Of a DNA stretch of 64,000 bases, positions 57,519-64,000 are shown one piece after another (position 1 is the first letter of the stretch; every line of letters starts with the position of its first letter). The position numbers and the translations under genes are program-made. The stretch comes from Neocallimastix lanati (nom. inval.). Taxonomy: Eukaryota; Neocallimastigomycota; Neocallimastigomycetes; Neocallimastigales; Neocallimastigaceae. The stretch is from the NCBI GenBank assembly GCA_016946835.1, contig JACVTC010000065.1:438501-502500 (forward strand), read 5' to 3'. The notes under the pieces are model-generated. The model did no database searches and was not told the origin of the DNA. It saw only the letters and a list, made by a program, of their open reading frames with translations.

Positions 57519-57532
57519 GATTACGAGTCTCA
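57519..57532 (+). promoter_or_regulatory. Second copia primer site (one mismatch)
   Basis: GATTACGAGTCTCA, 946 bp after the C8 site. It probably belongs to another decayed or recombined copia copy. 57533-57890 holds no recognisable gag. Confidence 0.65.
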
Positions 57533-57897
57533 GTCTCATCCGATTGAATAAAACGAAAAAGCTAAGTATATCATTATATATAAGAATAGAATATTATTCA
57601 AATAATACAATTTTTTAAACCATTAGGATAATAATCATTACTTATTTATTTATATATTTAATATTTCATTTATCTTATAATATTTATAATATATGACTAA
57701 ATAAAAAAAATAAATTATACACAAATATATCTCCCAGACATCAGTAATATAATAAATAAATAAATAAAAATGTCTAATGTGATTCAATTAAAATTAAAAA
57801 AAAAAAAAACATAAAAATTTTTAAGCTATATTGTTAAACTGAAAATTAAAACAAAATTGATAGTTACGAAATTCAATCAAAAATAAAATATTAAATA

Positions 57898-58111
57898 TGT
57901 CAGCTATATAATTTAAGTGAAAATATGAAACTTCATAAGCTGAAAATAAATTTAAAACTGTCAGCTATTAAATAATATAAGCTGAAGATAAGTTTATTAT
58001 TGTCAGCTATATAACAATACAAGCTGAAGATAATTCCATAAAAAATAAAACAGTTAGTTATTTAACAATATAAGCTGAAAATAAATTTAAAACTGTCAGA
58101 TATATAACAAC
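57898..58111. repeat. Array of ~42-60-bp units with TCAGCT...AGCTGA
   Basis: Five units begin around 57900, 57960, 58002, 58051 and 58095 with GTCAGCTATATAACAATA and contain AAGCTGAAAATAAATTT. Each can form a small hairpin (CAGCT/AGCTG). The last unit is degenerate and runs into the 50-bp repeat at 58112. Confidence 0.8.
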
Positions 58112-58161
58112 GTATACTGAAAACAAAATCTAATATAAATTAATAATTACATTAACAACAT
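58112..58161. repeat. Perfect 50-bp direct repeat, left copy
   Basis: Starts GTATACTGAAAACAAAATCT; identical to 61699-61748. The two copies flank the gypsy tail 58162-61698. Confidence 0.92.
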
Positions 58162-58163
58162 TT

Positions 58164-58379
58164 AAAGATAAGTTTGGAAGAAACCAAGAACCACCACCAA
58201 TTGTCATTAACAACGAAGAAGAGTACGAAGTTGAACAAATATTGGACAAACGAACTCACTATGGGAAAATCCAATACTTGATAAAATGGAAAGGGTATCC
58301 GCTTTCAGAAGCTTCTTGGGAACCTGAGGAAAATCTTATTTGCCTCAAACTCTTGAAAAAATTCAATAAAAATAATTAA
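58164..58379 (+). pseudogene. Chromodomain, C-terminal end of a chromovirus integrase
   Basis: An open frame to the TAA at 58377-58379. It encodes [38 protein letters not shown] and a final LLKKFNKNN. This is a textbook chromodomain (aromatic residues Y..., W, and YLIKWKGY...WEP). In chromoviruses it sits at the integrase C-terminus and directs integration to modified histones, typically H3K9-methylated heterochromatin. No start codon or integrase core is present, so this is a 5'-truncated fragment. The coding core is undamaged. Confidence 0.93.
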
Positions 58380-58741
58380 AATAACTTAAACTAGAAAATG
58401 AATCTCTAATAAACTTTAATTTTTATAGTATATTATATAATTATATGATTAAATTATATTCTCAAATTATTAATATTAAACTCATTATTATTGTTAAAAC
58501 CTAATTTATCCTTTATATTATTTTATAACTTATATTTAAAATCTAATAATTGTAAACTTTATTAATATCATGTAACAAAAACATTATTAAATATGTTATT
58601 TCATGTAATCACTTATTAATATCATGTATTATTATTATTATTATTTAATACTATTAAGCACAAAAGAAATTCACACTTTAATATTTTATTTATTTATTGT
58701 AGTCTAGTTTAACTTTAAGATTCGTCTGGTATCCGAATCCT

Positions 58742-58753
58742 GGAGGAGGACCA
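58742..58753 (+). promoter_or_regulatory. Polypurine tract of the chromovirus fragment
   Basis: GGAGGAGGACCA directly before TGTTGTAAAATA, 362 bp after the chromodomain stop. Confidence 0.7.
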
Positions 58754-59724
58754 TGTTGTAAAATAAAATACTTATTAAGTCTAGGTTTGTGGCTATTCTA
58801 TACACTAACTTTACTACACAAATAACACTATATTCTAAACCTCTATTAATTAATTAATTATTTTTTTTTTAATTTCTTTTATTTATTTACCTTATTTATT
58901 AATTAATTTTCAACAACCACTTAACTGGGTAACGCAGGGTCCTTTCCGGAATTCCCACTAGCAGTTAAGATTTTACAAACTATAATAAAATTGTTTTATA
59001 AGAAAATAACTATTCTAATAATAGTTACGAAACTAATAATGATTTTAAATTTACCTATTACTATACGATTTTCCAACTATCGTTCAATAGTTGAAAAATT
59101 AACTCTTTTTATACTTTTTCAAAATAAAGTTTTAAATCAGAATAAATTTTAATAAATTACATAAAAATATAATTTTATATTATCAATTACATTATATAAT
59201 AAATTACATGAAATGTTATGAATTATTTTAATATAAATCCTATTTAAAACTACCTAATTTTTCTAAAATTTTCTATGAAGAAAATTTAGAGTTTAATTCA
59301 TTAATTATATGATTAAATATATTCTATCCATATATTTAATTTAAATTTTGATAAGTTGTGAAAACCAATTTACTAAACCACAACTTGCTATTTTTATTTT
59401 TAGAATTTCTATAATTTAAAAGACAAGTAAACAAAACGGCAGGTTTTTGTAAACAAACGGAAAAGGCAATATTTCTTTAATTATTTTAATTTAACTAATT
59501 TATGACTAATTATTTTTAATTTACAAAGTTTCATGATTCAAAGTGAGTAATAATGATGTAAATTCTCCAAATAATTTAGTCATAAATTTTTGAGAAAATT
59601 ATTTAAATTAATAATTTGGAATACATTTAAATTTATATTAAAAATTTGGAAAACATTTTTATCCACAATAATTTACATTACATTTCATTTAAATACGTAT
59701 TCAAATTATTAAATATTTTACACA
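58754..59724 (+). repeat. Probable 3' LTR of the chromovirus fragment
   Basis: TGTTGTAAAATAAAAT at the start and ATTTTACACA at the end are near-inverted termini. It is followed immediately by TGTAACGAATCC, the start of another LTR family. The right border is less certain than the left. Confidence 0.6.
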
Positions 59725-61698
59725 TGTAACGAATCCTAGATGTAAGAAATTACTTATAAAATTAATTATAAATAATTTCTTAACTACAAATTAACATTAA
59801 TTATTACTAATTAACATTAATTTGAGAAAATAAAATTTTTAAAATATAATTAAATAAATATAAAATAATATAAATAAATAATTATACTTAACTTAAATAT
59901 AAGATAGAGTTTATTATAGAAAGTTTATAATAAACAATAACACAAAAGGGATAAAAGACACAAATATTTATAAAATATGCTTTATTAAAAAGGGTTTTTT
60001 GGTTTATTAATTAATTATTTTATTTGAATTATTATTTATTATAAAAATTCTAAAATAATAACTCTTGATTTCTCGAAGAGAACTCAAGAGAATCAAATAT
60101 ATATAAATTAATAAATAAATATTATTGGTTAAAATAAATACAATAATTTAATGTATTAAATTAATGTATTAAATAAGAAAGATAGATAAATTTTATAATA
60201 AATTTATCTAAATTTCTTACACTAGTGTAATAATTTAATTATAAAATTAATTATAATTAAATTATTAACTACAACTTAATAATAATTAAATAATAATTAT
60301 TATTAAATTGAGAGAGCAAAAAAGATAAATATATTTATCTTCTATAGGAAAGAGTTTATTATAACTAATTATAATAAACTAATAACACAGAATTGACAAA
60401 GGAAAAAGATTATTTTATTATATTTTATTTTTAAATTTGTTTTATTAAAACTTATTTTATTAAAATAGAAATATAAAATATTTATTAATGTTATTACTAT
60501 ATTATAATTGTTATAATAATAACTCTTGATTTCTCAAAGAGAATTCAAGAGCCTTATTTATATTTTTTTGAAAAATAAGGTTAAATTAAAAAATGTTTTC
60601 TAATCTTAACAAATCTCTTATCTAGGAAAAGATTAGAGAGAAAAACCTAGATAAGATTTTTGATCGATATTCTATCCATATCGATCATCGTATCAATTAG
60701 GTAAAACCAATTACTTTTAAGAAGTAATTGGGAAAAACCCTAATTAACCGATTCGTTAATCTAATGTAATTGATCGAAAATAAAAGAATAAAATAATAAA
60801 AGATATTTCGATCATAAAATTATAAATTTACAAATAAGGAAAATAACATAATGATATTAATAAACAAAATACAGAATACATTATTAAAATACATATTAGA
60901 ATACATAATACATTTGTTTACAATTTAATTAAATAAATAAACTAAAACTAATAAATTTAATAATTAAATGTATAATTAAATAAACTATAATTATTAATAA
61001 ATGTATAAATAATAATTAATTAAATAAATTTTGTTGTATTAAATTATTGAATATTTAATATGGAGTTAAATAAATTATTAATAATATTTAAATGAATAAA
61101 TATTAAATAATTAAATAAAGTTATAATTATAACTTTAACTAAGAAAATATAATTATTTTATTTAAAAATAATTATAGATTCTTACAACTATAGTTAGTAG
61201 AATAGTTGCTATAGTCTGGTGGTAATACACCATGACAATGAAGTCGAACTTTCTAGGTTCGACATACCCTTTTCCAATCTATAATTATTTTTAGTTAATT
61301 AATTAAATTATTGTAGAAAGTTCTAGAGTTTCTTTGGTTAATATTATATAACTAAATGAAACAAGAAAAGTTCTATTTTAATAATTATTTTATCATTTTT
61401 CTTTAAGATTCATTTTCTAGAAAGAAAACTTAATTTTTCGAACTTTCGTTAATCTTAACTTTTTCCGAAACTGTTTTTCCGAAAAAGTATAAATAAGCGT
61501 GAATTTCTCAACAAAAAATAATTTTTCTTTGTGCTTTTATTAACTAGTTAAAAGTAATTCGAAATATTACAATAACTAATAAATAATAAAAAAAAATAAT
61601 AATAAATTTTATATTTTAAAAAAAATATTAATAAAACAAATTTTTTAAGAAAACGAATTACTTTATTAGTGTAGACCTATTGGGTGTAAACCGTTACA
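59725..61698 (+). repeat. Composite LTR of the TGTAACG family with inverted copies inside
   Basis: Termini TGTAACGAATCC and AAACCGTTACA match the solo LTR at 53707-54874, but the length is 1974 bp rather than 1168. ~60330-61187 is an inverted copy of most of that LTR (it ends at ATTCTTACA); ~59860-60115 is another diverged inverted segment; 61280-61698 is again in plus orientation with AAAAAGTATAAATAAGCG. This suggests LTR-in-LTR insertion or recombination. Confidence 0.7.
61165..61290. repeat. Inverted repeat with a GC-richer stem-loop spacer
   Basis: AAAAATAATTATAGATT and AATCTATAATTATTTTT flank a ~92-nt spacer that contains GTCGAAC-TTTCTAG-GTTCGAC (perfect 7-bp stem). The spacer also has TATAGTCTGGTGGTAATAC and GGTTCGA, loosely like tRNA A- and B-box sequences, but no cloverleaf can be drawn. 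Confidence 0.55.
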
Positions 61699-61748
61699 GT
61701 ATACTGAAAACAAAATCTAATATAAATTAATAATTACATTAACAACAT
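61699..61748. repeat. Perfect 50-bp direct repeat, right copy
   Basis: Identical to 58112-58161; begins directly after the LTR terminus. Confidence 0.92.
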
Positions 61749-62499
61749 AATTAAACATATAACCAATTTCTTAATAATACTCTATATATATTAAATATTC
61801 TACTATTGTGTTTAGATTAGAATATAAAAATAGAAACTACTAATAATATTTGATAAAATTAATTAAAAGATAAAATAATAATATCAATATTATCAAATCA
61901 ATATCTTTCATTATATAAATAAAAAATAATCATAAATTAAATCAATCACAACATGATTATATAATTATACTGCTTTTATTCAATATAAATTAAATAAATT
62001 TAAAAAAAAGGGAAAGCTTTAAATTAAAACTTAAATTAAAATGGTTCATGAGATATAAACAAATAATATTGAATTATATAAATGATTTCTATTTTATAGG
62101 TTGTATATAATAAAATATTAAAACTTTCACCAATAAATAAAACTATAAATTTTAAAATAGTCACTTCTACATCATATCAATCTCTATTATTTATATTAAT
62201 AGAAGTTAATATGATGGCTATAAATAATAAAAATTAATGTTAATAAAATAAATTACATTAATAATTAATAAATTATGAAAAAATTTACTCGATATTAAAA
62301 ATAGAATCTATAAATATATATCTTAGATCATTCAAATTTAAAGATTAAATTTAACTTAAAAAATATAAAAAGATTCTAAATAAATTTGAAGTTTTTTTTG
62401 AAAATACTTATCTTAAAAATTTAAACAAATTACTTTAAAATCAATAATATCAATTTAATTAAAACAATTAAATATTTTCTTCAAAAGAATTTAAACAAA
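61749..62499. other. Interval before copia element C9
   Basis: A+T-rich, no coding pattern. A 5' LTR and primer site for C9 are expected here, but I find neither the shared GATTAAGAGTCTCA site nor an LTR border. Confidence 0.45.
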
Positions 62500-63531
62500 A
62501 TGCCTAGAATGAGAAACGACTCCAAAAATCAAATTATTGACATCTCCGAAAATAATTTATCTACAAAAGGTTTTTCTTTTAATTACTCAGAAAACTTTAA
62601 CCACGTCACTAAGTTGAACATAGAAAACTTCCATAACTGGAAAACAAATATCTTGTACCTCCTAACCATCAATAATTTAGATGAATATGTAAGAAAGAAA
62701 GATATAAAAGAAAATTTGGATAATTATATCATAGACAAATTTGACTCTTCACTTGTTTATGATACTAACACATGTGAAAAGAATATCAAAAATGATATCC
62801 TTGTAAAATGGATCATCACGAATAGCCTTGGAAGTAAAACTAAGGAAATTCTGAAAGGTCATAACAAAACAGCCTTTCAGCTATGGAACTTCCTTCAGGA
62901 ATCCTTTACTCTTGGAGAAGAACACAGGAAAATGATATTAAAAAATAAAATAAATCTTTTAAAATTTGACATAAATAGAGATATACATATTTTTCTAGCT
63001 ACACTTCAAAATATGTTAGATGAGCTAGAAATTATTGATTCCGATATCTCTGATAATACCAAAGTAGGAATGCTGAACCGAGCATTACCTGAAGACCTAA
63101 GATGGATCAATGTATTCCAATTCAACAACAATTGGAAAGAATGCTGTAATTATCTAAAACGAGTTATTCCAGATATCGCTTTTTCTCAACTCAAAGAAAA
63201 AAGAATCAAAGAAGAAAAAAAATCTGAAGACATTTTCCACTTACAAACACATTTTAAAAATAAATCTTTAAACAAGAGGAAAAGATCTTCAAGAAGAAAG
63301 AATGGAAGGTGCTTTCTTTGTGGAAAATACGGTCATTTTGTTAATAATTGCCTCAAAAATAAAAGAAACAAATATGATAAACAAATTAAAAATTATAAAA
63401 ATAATAAAAATAATAAAAAATCATTTAGAAAATTCAATAAAAACAATACTAGTGATAAACAATTTATTCAATTAATGAAGATAATTACCAAGAAGATTTC
63501 TCAAGAGATTATTTTTCGGATAACGCATTAG
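62500..63531 (+). CDS. C9 copia Gag with CCHC zinc knuckle
   Basis: 343 open codons from the ATG at 62500. Residues ~30-250 form the copia Gag core (NHVTKLNIENFHNWKTNILYLL; LGSKTKEILKGHNKTAFQLWNFLQESF; VGMLNRALPEDLRWI). A basic region and a perfect CFLCGKYGHFVNNC zinc knuckle (~residues 271-284) follow, then a Lys/Asn-rich tail. The frame ends in ITH-stop, while an overlapping frame (EDFSRDYFSDNALEINNVENN) continues, so a one-base shift near 63490 may have truncated a longer Gag. It is the least damaged gag of the copia elements here. Confidence 0.88.
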   Translation: MPRMRNDSKNQIIDISENNLSTKGFSFNYSENFNHVTKLNIENFHNWKTNILYLLTINNLDEYVRKKDIKENLDNYIIDKFDSSLVYDTNTCEKNIKNDILVKWIITNSLGSKTKEILKGHNKTAFQLWNFLQESFTLGEEHRKMILKNKINLLKFDINRDIHIFLATLQNMLDELEIIDSDISDNTKVGMLNRALPEDLRWINVFQFNNNWKECCNYLKRVIPDIAFSQLKEKRIKEEKKSEDIFHLQTHFKNKSLNKRKRSSRRKNGRCFLCGKYGHFVNNCLKNKRNKYDKQIKNYKNNKNNKKSFRKFNKNNTSDKQFIQLMKIITKKISQEIIFRITH

Positions 63532-64000
63532 AAATTAACAACGTAGAAAACAACAATGAAAATAACAACAATTCAATCAATGTAATCAATAATAATAATA
63601 TCTATTAATCAATTAATTCAACAAAATTTCAAAGTCATTTTCAACAATTATAATAATTTACCACAAGCAATAATCAATGACAATAAAAGAAACAGAATAT
63701 ATAAATCAATATTAGATTATCAAAACACCTTTAAAATAATCACTTCAAAACAACAAATTTATTTTAACAAAAATAAAACAAATAATTCATATGAAATCAA
63801 CCACAATTATTTAAATAAAAATCAATTAAGAGACCTCTGGCATAGACGCCTAGGTCATTTTGACATTTCTAAAATCCAAGAAAAATTAAACAATATTAAC
63901 ATAAAAGTTAAATGCCCAATATGCGTCATCTCCAAACTAAAAAATAAACCTTATAAAGTTTCAACAAATAAAACAAGTCAAATTTTAGATCTTATTCATA
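63532..64000 (+). pseudogene. C9 pol start: linker and integrase zinc finger, cut by window end
   Basis: After an Asn-rich stretch with a stop near 63606, the frame reads KVIFNNYNNLPQAIINDNKR, ITSKQQIYFNKNK and then NQLRDLWHRRLGHFDISKIQEKL...CPICVISKLKNKPYKVSTNK at 63825-63965, the copia H2C2 integrase finger, followed by ILDLIH at the window edge. No protease DSG motif is visible between Gag and the finger, so protease seems deleted or unrecognisable. Confidence 0.8.

Larger units (their letters stand above)
58162..61698 (+). mobile_element. 5'-truncated chromodomain gypsy tail plus LTR cluster between 50-bp repeats
   Basis: The insert begins inside an integrase C-terminal coding region (chromodomain) and ends exactly at an LTR terminus (CCGTTACA, 61698), both against the 50-bp repeat. 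The upstream part of the element (gag to integrase core) is absent. Confidence 0.75.

Noticed and set aside
61200-61262. Functional tRNA gene
   Set aside because: Box-like motifs present but no acceptor, anticodon or T-arm pairing can be drawn.

Overview
This window is a transposon graveyard in an extremely A+T-rich eukaryotic genome (by eye over four fifths A+T, not counted). Coding stretches are rich in Asn, Lys and Ile and contain long AAT/AAC/AAA runs. I see no host housekeeping gene, tRNA, rRNA or clear spliced gene. The composition, the poly-Asn linkers, the density of Ty1/copia and chromovirus-type Ty3/gypsy elements and a giant-virus-like insertion fit an early-diverging fungus, most likely an anaerobic gut fungus (Neocallimastigomycota). 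That assignment is inference; other A+T-rich eukaryotes are not excluded.

Layout, left to right. (1) 1-4139: two gag-only LTR retrotransposons in a row. The left one is cut by the window edge; the right one is complete at 724-4139 with a tRNA 3'-end primer site and a 714-codon Gag ORF but no pol. (2) 4262-17847: a nest of copia elements. Element C1 (+) has its 3' LTR split by element C2 (-, 9199-17654). C2's LTR is in turn split by the small young element C3 (+, 9444-11840), and C2's integrase is split by a solo LTR (14287-14978). C1 is flanked by an unusual 46-bp direct repeat. (3) About 17.9-25 kb: two decayed copia relics, C4 (+) and C5 (-). (4) About 25-31.2 kb: no recognisable genes; one short hairpin array. 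(5) 31222-35870: a non-autonomous DNA transposon with inverted ends and an 8-bp target duplication, split by an internally deleted copia element C6 (31333-35124). (6) 36.2-39.5 kb: two gypsy relics, one per strand. (7) 39.6-44.4 kb: an island of decayed nucleocytoplasmic large DNA virus-like genes, namely an RNA polymerase second-largest subunit (+), a D5-type primase-helicase (-) and two unrecognised reading frames. (8) 45713-51327: a nearly complete copia element C7. (9) 52.4-55.6 kb: a minus-strand gypsy relic split by a solo LTR (53707-54874). (10) 56.3-57.5 kb: two further copia primer sites and an unrecognised minus-strand coding remnant. (11) 57.9-61.7 kb: minisatellites and the tail of a chromodomain gypsy element, flanked by a perfect 50-bp direct repeat. 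(12) 62500-64000: start of another copia element, C9, running off the window.

Two themes connect the parts. Nine copia primer-binding sites on both strands carry GATTAAGAGTCTCA or a one-base variant. This is the complement of the anticodon arm of tRNA-Lys, so these elements appear to be primed by an internal (half-) tRNA rather than by the CCA end. In addition, many elements are deletion derivatives (gag-only; Gag fused to an RNase H tail; RT lacking the YVDD region; RT fused to integrase), so most copies would need proteins supplied by other elements. Exact target duplications (ATTAA, GATAT, TAACA, ATTAT, AAAAT, TATCAGAT) give a relative order of the insertions.
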